This document shows positions 17,318-26,280 of a stretch of 64,000 nt of DNA, one piece after another. The stretch comes from Fontibacterium abundans. GTDB lineage: Bacteria > Pseudomonadota > Alphaproteobacteria > Pelagibacterales > Pelagibacteraceae. The first letter of the stretch is position 1, and each line of letters starts with the position of its first letter. A program made the translations under genes and the position numbers. Below the pieces are notes generated by a model, which had not been told where the DNA came from, searched no databases, and saw only the letters and a program-made list of their open reading frames with translations. The stretch lies in NCBI GenBank assembly GCA_965235095.1, contig OZ249405.1; one strand, given 5' to 3'.

Positions 17318-18261
17318 TTGTTATTTCCGCATATGATTTTTAAACAAGCCATTCTAACCGCAACTCCCATTTCAACTTGTTCTTTGATAATACTACGATT
17401 GATGTCATCAGCTAATGTTGTATCAATTTCAACACCTCTGTTCATAGGACCTGGGTGCATAATCAACGCGTTTGGATGTGCTTTAGTAATTTTTTTATAA
17501 TCTAAACCATAAAATTCGTAATATTCTCTTGTTGAAGGAACATAAGATCCTTGCATACGTTCTGTTTGAAGTCTCAACATCATAACAATGTCAGATCCTT
17601 CAAGACCTTTGTTCATATCCGTGAATGCTTTAACTCCAAGACTTTCAATATTTTTTGGCATTAGAGTAGGCGGTGCAATCACTCTAACCTCAGCTCCTAA
17701 CATATTGAGTAAATAGATATTTGATCTTGCAACTCTTGAGTGCATTATGTCTCCGCAGATCGCAATTCTTAATCCTTCAATTTTCCCTTTTTTAATTCTG
17801 ATTGTAAGAGCATCTAGTAACGCTTGAGTTGGATGTTCTCTCCAACCATCTCCAGCGTTAATTACTGAACAATTTACTTTTTGTGCCAAAAGATTTGCAG
17901 CTCCAGAGTCTTGATGTCTTATAATTAAAACATCAGGATGCATTGCATTCAAAGTCATTGCTGTGTCAATTAAAGTTTCTCCTTTTTTGATTGCTGAGTT
18001 TGAAACATTCATGTTCATCACATCAGCTCCTAATCTTTTTCCTGCAAGCTCGAATGAGCTTAAAGTTCTAGTAGAAGATTCAAAAAATAAATTAATTTGA
18101 GTTTTACCGTTAAGAATATTTAATTTTTTTTGTTCTCTTTTGTTAAAGTCAACAAATTGCATTGACTCATCGAGAATGTAATTAACTTCGGGAATAGATA
18201 GGGATTGAATGCCTAAAAGGTGTTTGTGTCTGAATTTAACAGCTTCTTTTTGTATAGCCAT
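17314..18261 (-). CDS. pyrB: Aspartate carbamoyltransferase catalytic subunit
   Basis: PyrB joins carbamoyl phosphate and aspartate to carbamoylaspartate, committing carbon to pyrimidines. The carbamoyl-phosphate motif FFESSTRTLSSFELAGKRLG, the loop SAIKKGETL, IRHQDSGAA and HPTQALLDALTI are intact. I chose the ATG that gives MAIQKEAVKFRHKHL (315 residues). A TTG three codons upstream is less likely. The 3' end overlaps pyrC' by 4 bp (ATGA), as expected for an obligate partner. pyrE lies at 34199. No regulatory subunit pyrI is seen. Confidence 0.96.
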   Translation of the reverse strand: MAIQKEAVKFRHKHLLGIQSLSIPEVNYILDESMQFVDFNKREQKKLNILNGKTQINLFFESSTRTLSSFELAGKRLGADVMNMNVSNSAIKKGETLIDTAMTLNAMHPDVLIIRHQDSGAANLLAQKVNCSVINAGDGWREHPTQALLDALTIRIKKGKIEGLRIAICGDIMHSRVARSNIYLLNMLGAEVRVIAPPTLMPKNIESLGVKAFTDMNKGLEGSDIVMMLRLQTERMQGSYVPSTREYYEFYGLDYKKITKAHPNALIMHPGPMNRGVEIDTTLADDINRSIIKEQVEMGVAVRMACLKIICGNNK

Positions 18262-18318
18262 TAAAAGCAACTCTATACTTGCAAACTATAAAGCATGCAA
18301 GCATTAAATAAAAATTAC

Positions 18319-18798
18319 TTATTTTGTTTGATTTTTATAATAATCAATAAAGCCTTGCAAAATAAAGGCAGCAGAATTCTCATCTAGTTTTTTCTGCTTC
18401 TTTGTCACATTAATGGATAATTCTGACATACCTTTATAAGCGCCTTCACTGGAGAGTCTTTCATCCCAAAGTGTAACAGGAATAGATAATTGTTCAGTTA
18501 AGTTTTTAGAAAAATCTCTAGCCGATTGAGCTCTTGGACCAAGAGAACCGTCCATATTAATAGGGTTACCAACTACAATTCCTTCAATATTATTTTCTTT
18601 AATTATATTTCTTATCTCAATTATAAAAAATTTTAGCTGCGTAAATTCTATTGTAGTTAAAGGAGTTGCGATATTATGATTTTCATCACAAATAGAGATA
18701 CCTATATTTTTTTTTCCATGATCAATTCCAATTAATCTGGATTGTTTATTTATTATTTCTACAAATTTATCGTTCTCTAATAGGTTGTAAGTTTTCAT
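18319..18798 (-). CDS. ruvX: Putative pre-16S rRNA nuclease / Holliday junction resolvase-like RuvX
   Basis: YqgF/RuvX proteins have an RNase H-like fold. In E. coli the protein is needed for final 16S rRNA 5' processing, and Holliday resolvase activity is described in some species. The 159 residues contain LIGIDHGKKNIGIS (first acidic residue), VVGNPINMDGSLGPRAQ, LWDERLSSEGA (conserved glutamate) and DENSAAFILQGFID (last acidic residue). It heads the leftward pyrB-pyrC'-plsY run and is divergent from gatC across 37 bp. Confidence 0.92.
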   Translation of the reverse strand: MKTYNLLENDKFVEIINKQSRLIGIDHGKKNIGISICDENHNIATPLTTIEFTQLKFFIIEIRNIIKENNIEGIVVGNPINMDGSLGPRAQSARDFSKNLTEQLSIPVTLWDERLSSEGAYKGMSELSINVTKKQKKLDENSAAFILQGFIDYYKNQTK

Positions 18799-18835
18799 TA
18801 AAATGTTAATTTAGCCAGATTTACCATTAAGTCTA

Positions 18836-19123
18836 ATGTCAATTAACAAAGATACTATTAAGAAAATATCAAAGCTAGCAAGGATATCAGTAACTAACGA
18901 AGAGACTGATAGACTTGAGAAAGATTTAAATTCAATTTTAAAATTTGTTGAACAGTTAAAAGAACTTAATACAGATAAAATTGCTCCTATAGCTTCAGTC
19001 TCTGATCAACCTCTTACAATGAATAAAGATGAGATTATAAAAATTAATGAAAAAGAAGAAATTTTAAAAAACGCTCCTGAGAAAAACTCTAATTATTATA
19101 TTGTTCCAAAGGTTATCGAATAA
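18836..19123 (+). CDS. gatC: Asp/Glu-tRNA amidotransferase subunit C
   Basis: GatC stabilises the GatA-GatB complex that converts Glu-tRNA(Gln) and/or Asp-tRNA(Asn) to the amidated forms. The 95-residue protein has the typical start INKDTIKKISKLARISV, the helix DLNSILKFVEQLKELNTD, and the C-terminal NYYIVPKVIE. It leads the gatC-gatA-gatB operon, with gatA starting 2 nt after its stop. The start codon has no visible Shine-Dalgarno site. Confidence 0.95.
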   Translation: MSINKDTIKKISKLARISVTNEETDRLEKDLNSILKFVEQLKELNTDKIAPIASVSDQPLTMNKDEIIKINEKEEILKNAPEKNSNYYIVPKVIE

Positions 19124-19125
19124 AT

Positions 19126-20589
19126 ATGACCGATCTTACAAAACTAACATTAGTTGAAAGCATAAAGCACGTTAAAGAAAAAAAATGCAGCGCTGCAGAA
19201 TTAGTCAGCGCTTATGTTAAGAGAATAGAAAAGTCTGATAAATTAAACTGTTTTAATACTAAGGATTTAGAAAATGCAGTTAATAAAGCTAAAAAAATAG
19301 ATGCTAGTAAAAAATTAGATAAAGTTTTAGTTGGAGCCCCTATTGCCGTTAAGGACTTATTTTGCACAAAAGGGATAAAAACAACTGCATCAAGTAAAAT
19401 TTTATCAAATTTTATTCCAACTTATGAATCTACTGTTACAGAAAAACTTTGGAATGAAGATGCAATTTTAATTGGAAAATTAAACTCAGATGAATTTGCA
19501 ATGGGCTCATCAAATGAGACTAGTAGTTTTGGAAATGTTTTAAATCCATATCGTTTAAATAATGAAAACCTTGTACCAGGAGGATCATCAGGAGGATGTG
19601 CTAGTGCCGTTGCTGCTGATTTAACAAGTGCTACCGTTGGAACGGATACTGGTGGAAGTATTCGACAACCCGCTGCATTTACAGGCATTGTAGGTTTAAA
19701 GCCTACTTATGGGCGCTGTTCTAGATGGGGGATAGTTGCCTATGCATCGTCTTTAGATCAAGCAGGGCCTATGACAAAAGATGTACGAGATGCTGCCTTA
19801 ATGCTCGATGTCATTTCTGGTTATGATGAAAAAGATTCAACATCGGCAAACAAACCTAAGAGTTCTTTTTTAAATTCAATTAAAAATAATGTTAAAGGTT
19901 TAAGAGTTGGGGTTCCCAAAGAATATCGCGTTGATAATATGCCAAAGGAAGTTGATGATTTATGGCAAGAAGGAATTAAAATTTTAAAAGATAATGGTGC
20001 AGTTATTAAAGATATTTCATTACCACACACAAAATATGCTCTTCCGACTTATTATATTATTGCACCAGCTGAAGCCTCATCAAATTTAGCAAGATACGAT
20101 GGTGTTAGATACGGACTTAGAGCAGAAGGAAAAGATTTAACTGAGATGTATGAAAATACCAGATCCAAAGGTTTTGGTACTGAAGTTAAAAGAAGAATTA
20201 TGATTGGAACTTACGTTTTATCATCAGGTTATTATGATGCTTATTATTTAAAAGCTCAAAAGGTTAGAAATTTAATTAAAATGGATTTTGATAATGCATA
20301 TAAAGATGTTGATGTTATTTTAACACCAACAACACCAACGCCAGCTTTTAAATTTGGAGAAAAGACAGATGATCCAATTGCTATGTATTTAAACGATATA
20401 TTCACAGTAACCGCAAACTTAGCGGGTCTCCCAGCAATATCTTTACCAATAAAATATAATAAAGACGGACTACCTTTAGCATTGCAATTATTTGGCAAAT
20501 CTTTTGATGAACAAACATTGTTAAACACCGCTTATTCGATAGAGCAGCAAGTTAATTTTAAATCCCAAGTAAAAGATTGGTGGATGTAA
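19126..20589 (+). CDS. gatA: Asp/Glu-tRNA amidotransferase subunit A
   Basis: GatA is the amidase that frees ammonia from glutamine for tRNA amidation by GatB. It belongs to the amidase signature family with a Ser-cisSer-Lys triad: the lysine lies in APIAVKDLFC, the cis serine in PGGSSGGCASA and the nucleophile in TDTGGSIRQPA. The 487-residue length is normal. Its stop overlaps the gatB ATG by one base. Confidence 0.97.
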   Translation: MTDLTKLTLVESIKHVKEKKCSAAELVSAYVKRIEKSDKLNCFNTKDLENAVNKAKKIDASKKLDKVLVGAPIAVKDLFCTKGIKTTASSKILSNFIPTYESTVTEKLWNEDAILIGKLNSDEFAMGSSNETSSFGNVLNPYRLNNENLVPGGSSGGCASAVAADLTSATVGTDTGGSIRQPAAFTGIVGLKPTYGRCSRWGIVAYASSLDQAGPMTKDVRDAALMLDVISGYDEKDSTSANKPKSSFLNSIKNNVKGLRVGVPKEYRVDNMPKEVDDLWQEGIKILKDNGAVIKDISLPHTKYALPTYYIIAPAEASSNLARYDGVRYGLRAEGKDLTEMYENTRSKGFGTEVKRRIMIGTYVLSSGYYDAYYLKAQKVRNLIKMDFDNAYKDVDVILTPTTPTPAFKFGEKTDDPIAMYLNDIFTVTANLAGLPAISLPIKYNKDGLPLALQLFGKSFDEQTLLNTAYSIEQQVNFKSQVKDWWM

Positions 20590-22055
20590 TGAACGATAAA
20601 GAATTTAATTACTATATTTCTGGGGAAACAGGAAAATGGGAAGTCGTAATTGGACTCGAAGTGCATGCACAAGTTAGTTCAAATGCAAAATTATTTTCAT
20701 CTTCTGCAACTAAATTTGGATCAGAGCCAAATTCACAAGTAAGTTTAATCGATGCGGCAATGCCAGGAATGTTACCTGTGATTAATGAATTTTGCGTTGA
20801 ACAAGCAGTTAAGACAGGACTTGGATTGAAAGCTAAGATTAATTTACTTTCAGTTTTTGATAGAAAAAATTATTTTTATGCAGATTTGCCCCAAGGTTAT
20901 CAAATCTCTCAATTTAAACATCCAATCGTTGGCGAAGGAGAAGTAATTCTTGATATGCCTTATGGAACTAAAAAAATTGGAATTGAGAGACTTCATCTTG
21001 AGCAGGACGCTGGAAAAAGTTTACACGATCAAGATCCAACAAAAACCTTTATTGATTTAAATAGATCAGGCGTTGCATTGATGGAAATTGTAAGCAAGCC
21101 AGACTTAAGATCACCAGAAGAGGTTGCTGAATATATTAAAAAATTAAGATCAATTATGCGTTATTTAGGAACTTGTGATGGGAATATGGAAGAAGGCTCA
21201 TTAAGAGCAGATGTTAACGTATCTGTTAGAAAAGTAGGTAGCAAAGACTTTGGAACACGTTGTGAAATTAAAAACGTTAATTCAATAAAGTTTATGCAGC
21301 AAGCCATTCAGTATGAAGCAAAAAGACAAATTGAATTACTAGAAGAAGGTAAAAAAATTGACCAAGAAACAAGATTATTTGACACTAAAAAAAACGAAAC
21401 TCGTCAGATGCGTAGCAAAGAAGATGCTCATGACTATAGATATTTCCCTGATCCAGATCTTCCCCCTTTAAAATTTGATCAATCTTTTGTAGATGGAATT
21501 AAACAAAAATTACCAGAATTACCGGATGATAAAAAAGAGCGTTTAATTAAAGATTATAAACTTTCAAGTTATGAGGCTGGAGTTTTAATATCAGATAAAG
21601 ACACTTCAGATTATTTTGAAGATATTGCAAAAAATTCTGATGTAAAACTTGCAATTAATTGGGTGATTGGTGATTTATTTGCAGCTTTAAATAAAGTTGG
21701 AAAATCAATTAAAGATTCACCAATTTCATCTAAAAATTTAGCAAAATTAATAGATTTAATAAAAAACAATACGATCTCAGGAAGAATTGCAAAAGAAGTT
21801 TTTGAATTAATGATTAACGATAATAGAGATCCAAAAGTTATCGTTGAAGAAAAGGGGCTTATCCAAGAAAGCAATGTTGGTGAATTAGAAAAAATTATTG
21901 AAAAAGTGTTAAAAGATAATGGTGATAAGGTTGAAGAATATAAATCAGGTAAAGATAAATTATTTGGTTTCTTTGTAGGTTCTGTAATTAAAGAATCCAA
22001 AGGCAAAGCTAATCCAGCTTTAGTTAATGATATTTTAAAGAAAAAACTTTCATAA
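20589..22055 (+). CDS. gatB: Asp/Glu-tRNA amidotransferase subunit B
   Basis: GatB phosphorylates the carboxyl of the mischarged tRNA and transfers ammonia to it. Signature regions are WEVVIGLEVHAQ at the N-terminus, DRKNYFYADLPQGYQISQF, the block MEIVSKPDLRSPEEV, and the helical YqeY-like tail domain over the last 150 residues. I start at the ATG that overlaps the gatA stop (TAATG), giving 488 residues. An in-frame TTG four codons upstream is weaker. The conserved core is complete. Confidence 0.97.
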   Translation: MNDKEFNYYISGETGKWEVVIGLEVHAQVSSNAKLFSSSATKFGSEPNSQVSLIDAAMPGMLPVINEFCVEQAVKTGLGLKAKINLLSVFDRKNYFYADLPQGYQISQFKHPIVGEGEVILDMPYGTKKIGIERLHLEQDAGKSLHDQDPTKTFIDLNRSGVALMEIVSKPDLRSPEEVAEYIKKLRSIMRYLGTCDGNMEEGSLRADVNVSVRKVGSKDFGTRCEIKNVNSIKFMQQAIQYEAKRQIELLEEGKKIDQETRLFDTKKNETRQMRSKEDAHDYRYFPDPDLPPLKFDQSFVDGIKQKLPELPDDKKERLIKDYKLSSYEAGVLISDKDTSDYFEDIAKNSDVKLAINWVIGDLFAALNKVGKSIKDSPISSKNLAKLIDLIKNNTISGRIAKEVFELMINDNRDPKVIVEEKGLIQESNVGELEKIIEKVLKDNGDKVEEYKSGKDKLFGFFVGSVIKESKGKANPALVNDILKKKLS

Positions 22056-22056
22056 A

Positions 22057-22716
22057 GTGTTTAAGTCGATTGAAAATTTACCCGAATTACAGAATTACCT
22101 TTTTAAAACAGGTATTAATGAACATCCTTTGCAAAAAGAACTTCGAGAATATACAGAAAAAAATCTAGGCAATGCTGCAACAATGCAAATCAGCCCAGAT
22201 CAAGGAGCGCTACTTCAGTTTATTATTAAAAGTTCAAATATTCAGAACTGTTTAGAAATTGGAACTTTTACAGGCTACAGCGCATTAACCATGGCATTAG
22301 CTCTTCCGGAGAATGGATCTATTGTTAGTTTAGATATTGATAAAAAAAATACTGATATTGCGAAAAAATATTGGAGCAAACATAGTGTTAGTAAAAAAAT
22401 TGATTTTATTTTAGCGCCAGCGTTAGAGACAATGGAAGAGTTTATTAATCAAGATAAGATTTTTGATCTAATTTTTATTGATGCTGACAAAAAAAATTAC
22501 ATGAATTATTTTTTAAAATCACTTGAACTTTTAGAGAAAGACGGAATTATTATTGTTGATAATACACTTTGGAAAGGAAAAGTTGCAGACGAGAATATTA
22601 GAGATGACCAAACAAATTCTATTAGAGAATTTAATAGATTTGTTAAGGACTTTAAGGGAACTGAGAGTATGATATTATCTATAGCGGACGGCATGACTAT
22701 TTGTAGAAAGTTATAA
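22057..22716 (+). CDS. SAM-dependent O-methyltransferase family protein
   Basis: This belongs to the caffeoyl-CoA/catechol O-methyltransferase-like family (methyltransferase type 24 and relatives). The 219 residues contain the SAM-binding LEIGTFTGYSALTMALALP, the acidic VSLDIDKK strand end, and the metal-binding LIFIDADKKNYMNYF with a later IIVDNTLWKGKV. Bacterial homologues methylate small catechols or hydroxylated tRNA (TrmR). The tRNA hydroxylase trhO lies immediately downstream, which makes a TrmR-like role in methylating ho5U34 to mo5U34 worth considering. The start is GTG, 1 nt after the gatB stop. Confidence 0.85.
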   Translation: MFKSIENLPELQNYLFKTGINEHPLQKELREYTEKNLGNAATMQISPDQGALLQFIIKSSNIQNCLEIGTFTGYSALTMALALPENGSIVSLDIDKKNTDIAKKYWSKHSVSKKIDFILAPALETMEEFINQDKIFDLIFIDADKKNYMNYFLKSLELLEKDGIIIVDNTLWKGKVADENIRDDQTNSIREFNRFVKDFKGTESMILSIADGMTICRKL

Positions 22717-22717
22717 A

Positions 22718-23626
22718 ATGTTAAGATTAATTAGTTTTTATAAATTTGTTAAAATTAGAATTCCTATTGATAATAAATTAACTTTTAAAAAGTTTCTTAT
22801 TGATAACAAATTAAAAGGTAGCATTATTTTTTCTTTAGAAGGAATTAATGGCAGCGTTTCAGGAAAACAATCTAATATTGATTTATTAATTAAGCTCTTA
22901 AAAGAAAGATTTTTATTTAAAGAATTTGATACTATTAATGAATGCGATGTTGATTTTGTTCCGTTTAAAAGAGCAAAAATTAAAATTAAAAATGAAGTAG
23001 TTCCATTAAACGAAATGTTTAATGATGATAAATATAAATTTCAAAATAGAATAGAACCTGAAGATTGGAATAAATTAATTTTATCAAATGATGTCACTGT
23101 TGTTGACGTTAGAAAATCGTTTGAAAGTGAGCTCGGTACATTTGAAAAAGCGATAAATCCTAAAATTAATGATTTTAGAAAATTTCCACAATATTTTGAA
23201 AAACTCCATGATGACAAAGACAGAAAAATAGCAATGTTTTGTACAGGCGGAATTCGTTGTGAAAAAGCTGCAAGCTATTTATTTAAAAGAGGATTTAAAA
23301 ATGTTTACCAATTAAAAGGTGGAATTTTAAATTATCTAAATAATGTTCCTGAAAAAGAATCTTTATGGAATGGGGAGTGCTTTGTATTTGATGAAAGAGT
23401 TACTGTTGTAAATAATTCAAAACAAGGAAGTTACTTAATTTGCGCAGGCTGTAGAACTCCTATGAAAAAGAAAGATATTAAATCTCCAAAATATGAAAAA
23501 GACGTAAGCTGTCCAAATTGTTTTGATAAATTAACAGATAAACAAAAATTTAGATTTAGAATGAGAGCTTCACAAAAAACAAGTGGCAAATTAAAATCAA
23601 ATTCATTACAAAGAGTATCAGCATGA
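22718..23626 (+). CDS. trhO: tRNA uridine(34) hydroxylase, rhodanese family
   Basis: TrhO (YceA) uses molecular oxygen to make 5-hydroxyuridine at tRNA position 34. The order is an N-terminal acylphosphatase-like domain (SLEGINGSVSG), a central rhodanese domain (VVDVRKSFESELGTF, then FCTGGIRCEKA with C175 in the active loop) and a C-terminal four-cysteine region (CAGCRTPMKKKD and CPNCFDK). The 302-residue length fits. It lies 1 nt after a methyltransferase of the TrmR type and overlaps the peroxiredoxin gene by 4 bp. Confidence 0.92.
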   Translation: MLRLISFYKFVKIRIPIDNKLTFKKFLIDNKLKGSIIFSLEGINGSVSGKQSNIDLLIKLLKERFLFKEFDTINECDVDFVPFKRAKIKIKNEVVPLNEMFNDDKYKFQNRIEPEDWNKLILSNDVTVVDVRKSFESELGTFEKAINPKINDFRKFPQYFEKLHDDKDRKIAMFCTGGIRCEKAASYLFKRGFKNVYQLKGGILNYLNNVPEKESLWNGECFVFDERVTVVNNSKQGSYLICAGCRTPMKKKDIKSPKYEKDVSCPNCFDKLTDKQKFRFRMRASQKTSGKLKSNSLQRVSA

Positions 23627-24102
23627 GCAAACAAGTACCAAATGTTAAATTTGTAATTCGTCCTGAAAAAGATTTTATTACAATAACTACAGATGATATT
23701 TTTAAAAATAAAAATATAGTTTTATTTGCTCTTCCTGGAGCTTTCACACCAACCTGCAATGATTATCATCTACCAGGTTATGAGTTAAATTATGATGAAT
23801 TAAAAAAATTAGGCATTGATGAGGTTTATTGTTTAAGTGCCAATGATCCATTTGTAATGAAAGCTTGGGCTAAGAATTTAGATCTTAAAAAAGTTAAAAT
23901 GTTACCGGATGCTAATATGGAATTTACTAAAGCTATGGAAATGGTGACTGATAGATCAGCTGCTGGCATGGGCCAGCGTTCAAAAAGATATTCAATCTAT
24001 GTTAAAGATAAAACAATTGAAAAAATGTTTGTTGATGCAGATGGTAAATTTGATCTAAGCGATTCAAATACTATGATTAGTTTTTTAAAATCAAAAAAAT
24101 AA
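23623..24102 (+). CDS. Peroxiredoxin, Prx5 type
   Basis: Peroxiredoxins of this type reduce peroxides with thioredoxin or glutaredoxin. The active site is PGAFTPTCNDYHLPGY with the peroxidatic cysteine C45, and the downstream MVTDRSAAGMGQRSKRYSIY matches the Prx5 dimer-interface region. A second cysteine in EVYCLSAND is the usual buried residue. The 159-residue protein has no signal peptide, so it is cytosolic. It overlaps trhO by 4 bp (ATGA) and the next gene starts immediately after its stop. Confidence 0.93.
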   Translation: MSKQVPNVKFVIRPEKDFITITTDDIFKNKNIVLFALPGAFTPTCNDYHLPGYELNYDELKKLGIDEVYCLSANDPFVMKAWAKNLDLKKVKMLPDANMEFTKAMEMVTDRSAAGMGQRSKRYSIYVKDKTIEKMFVDADGKFDLSDSNTMISFLKSKK

Positions 24103-24399
24103 ATGAAAAAGGGTCTTCGACCTATTACACGAACTGCAAATCCAGAACCACCAGATAAAAATTCTATTACTTGGATTATTTGGGCTGCTTGGGCTGACCG
24201 AATTACTTTTGAAGATATCAAAGAAAAAACAGGAAGATCCGAGTCTGAAGTTATAAAAATAATGAGAAAGAACTTAAAAGAAAGTTCATTTAAATTATGG
24301 AGAAAAAGAACCCATAATCAAAGCATTAAACATAGAAAAAAATTTGAGAACTCCAGAAAACAACTAAATCAAAGAATTTACTTTTCTGATGATGATTAA
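24103..24399 (+). CDS. DUF2805 / TIGR03643 family small protein
   Basis: This 98-residue basic protein matches the uncharacterised DUF2805 family. The recognisable core is ITWIIWAAWADRITFEDI, then GRSESEVIKIMRKNLKESSF and KLWRKRTHNQSIKH. The middle looks like a helix-turn-helix, so binding to DNA or RNA is possible, but no function is established to my knowledge. It follows the peroxiredoxin with zero spacing and ends 54 bp before typA. It has no cysteines and no signal peptide. Confidence 0.85.
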   Translation: MKKGLRPITRTANPEPPDKNSITWIIWAAWADRITFEDIKEKTGRSESEVIKIMRKNLKESSFKLWRKRTHNQSIKHRKKFENSRKQLNQRIYFSDDD

Positions 24400-24453
24400 A
24401 ATATCTACATTTTAGTTGAATAAATACAATTCTAGTTTAGATAGACACTCTTC

Positions 24454-26274
24454 ATGGCAACAGATATTAAAAAAATTCGTAACATCGCAATTATTGCACA
24501 CGTCGATCACGGTAAAACTACACTTCTCGATAAACTATTAAGAGATTCTGGAACATTAAAAGCATCCGAGATGGCTGAAGAGCGAATAATGGATTCTAAT
24601 GAAATTGAAAAAGAAAGAGGTATTACAATTCTTGCAAAAAATACTTCCTTAACTTGGAATGGTTATCAAATAAATATTATTGATACACCTGGTCACGCTG
24701 ACTTTGGTGGAGAAGTAGAACGTGGTCTTTCTATGGTGGATTCTGTTTTGCTTCTAGTTGATGCAGTAGATGGACCAATGCCACAAACAAGATTTGTAAC
24801 ATCAAAAGCTTTAAAACTTGGACTACGTCCAATTGTAGTAATTAATAAAGTAGATAGAGATGGAGCAAGACCTGATTGGGCATTAGATCAAACTTTTGAT
24901 CTGTTTGATAAATTAGGAGCAACTTCTGAACAACTAGATTTTCCAATTATTTATACATCGGCAATTCAAGGATGGGCAGCAAAAGAGCCTAAAAAGGCTG
25001 AACATAATATGAGTGTTTTATTTCAATGTGTTGTTGATAACGTTCCACATCCAAAAGTGGATCTTGAAGGACCTTTTAGAATGCAAGTGAGCTCTCTTGA
25101 TTATTCAAGTTATGTTGGTGTTATTGGAATTGGAAGAATTCAAAGAGGAACTATTAAAGTAAACGATAACGTTTCAATCATTAATAAAGAAGGAAAAATT
25201 AAAAACGGAAAAATTTTACAAATTTTAGGATTTTTAGGATTAGCAAGAATTGAAAAACAAGAAGCATCTGCCGGAGAAATTATTATGTTTTCTGGAATCG
25301 ATGGAGTTAAAATTTCTGATACAGTTTGCGATCCAAAACAAGTTGAGGCACTCCCACCACTTGTTGTTGATGAGCCAACAATTAGCATGACTTTTCAAGT
25401 CAACACATCTCCATTTGCTGGCAAAGAAGGAAAATATGTTACAACAAGAAACATTAAAGACAGATTAGATAAAGAACTTATTCATAACGTTGCCCTTCGA
25501 GTTACTGAAACCGAAAGCCCAGATAAATATAGAGTATCAGGAAGAGGAGAACTGCATTTATCAATTTTAATCGAGAACATGAGAAGAGAAGGCTATGAGC
25601 TTGCAATCTCTAGACCTGAAGTAATTATTAAAAAAGTAGACGGACAAGACCAAGAACCTTTTGAAGCTTTAACAATTGATATTGAAGAGCAAAATCAAGG
25701 TAAAATTATGGAAAAACTTGGCGAGAGAAAAGGGGATTTAAAAAATATGGTCTCTGATGGTAGAGGCAGAGTTAGATTAGATTACGTTATTCCCACACGA
25801 GGTTTAATTGGTTTTCGTTCAGATTTTTTATCAACTACTTCCGGAACTGGTTTGATGTACCATTCCTTCGATCATTATGGTCCTAAAATTAACCAATCGT
25901 TGGGTGAAAGAAATAATGGTGTTCTAATTTCAAAAGACCAAGGTAAAGCAGTTACTTATGGCATATTTCATCTTCAAGAGCGTGGACGTTTCTTCATATC
26001 TCACGGAGATGAAATTTACGCAGGACAAGTTATTGGAATACATAATAGAGATAACGATTTAATAGTTAATCCACTAATTGGAAAAAAAGTATCCAATGTA
26101 AGATCAGTTACTGCTGATGAAGCTTTGGTTATTGTTCCTCCAATTAAAACAACTTTAGAATATTCACTTCAGTTTATTAATGATGATGAACTTGTTGAAG
26201 TTACACCAAAGTCCATTCGTATAAGAAAAAGATTCTTACTTGAACACGAGCGCAAAAGAGCCCAAAAGTCATAA
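24454..26274 (+). CDS. typA: Translational GTPase TypA/BipA
   Basis: TypA is a ribosome-binding GTPase related to EF-G that helps large-subunit assembly and stress or cold adaptation. The G motifs are AHVDHGKTTLLDKLL, ERGITILAKNTS, DTPGHADFGGEVERG and NKVDRDGARP. Domains II and III follow, then the BipA-specific C-terminal domain with GERNNGVLISKDQGKAVTYG. The 606-residue length is standard. It follows a 54-bp gap that may contain its own promoter (TTGAAT near 24418), though the -10 is poor. Confidence 0.97.
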   Translation: MATDIKKIRNIAIIAHVDHGKTTLLDKLLRDSGTLKASEMAEERIMDSNEIEKERGITILAKNTSLTWNGYQINIIDTPGHADFGGEVERGLSMVDSVLLLVDAVDGPMPQTRFVTSKALKLGLRPIVVINKVDRDGARPDWALDQTFDLFDKLGATSEQLDFPIIYTSAIQGWAAKEPKKAEHNMSVLFQCVVDNVPHPKVDLEGPFRMQVSSLDYSSYVGVIGIGRIQRGTIKVNDNVSIINKEGKIKNGKILQILGFLGLARIEKQEASAGEIIMFSGIDGVKISDTVCDPKQVEALPPLVVDEPTISMTFQVNTSPFAGKEGKYVTTRNIKDRLDKELIHNVALRVTETESPDKYRVSGRGELHLSILIENMRREGYELAISRPEVIIKKVDGQDQEPFEALTIDIEEQNQGKIMEKLGERKGDLKNMVSDGRGRVRLDYVIPTRGLIGFRSDFLSTTSGTGLMYHSFDHYGPKINQSLGERNNGVLISKDQGKAVTYGIFHLQERGRFFISHGDEIYAGQVIGIHNRDNDLIVNPLIGKKVSNVRSVTADEALVIVPPIKTTLEYSLQFINDDELVEVTPKSIRIRKRFLLEHERKRAQKS

Positions 26275-26280
26275 TAAATA

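Noticed and set aside
21611..22006. 131-codon antisense frame inside gatB
   Set aside because: It is a shadow of the gatB C-terminal helical domain, rich in Ser, Phe and Leu as expected of a complement frame.
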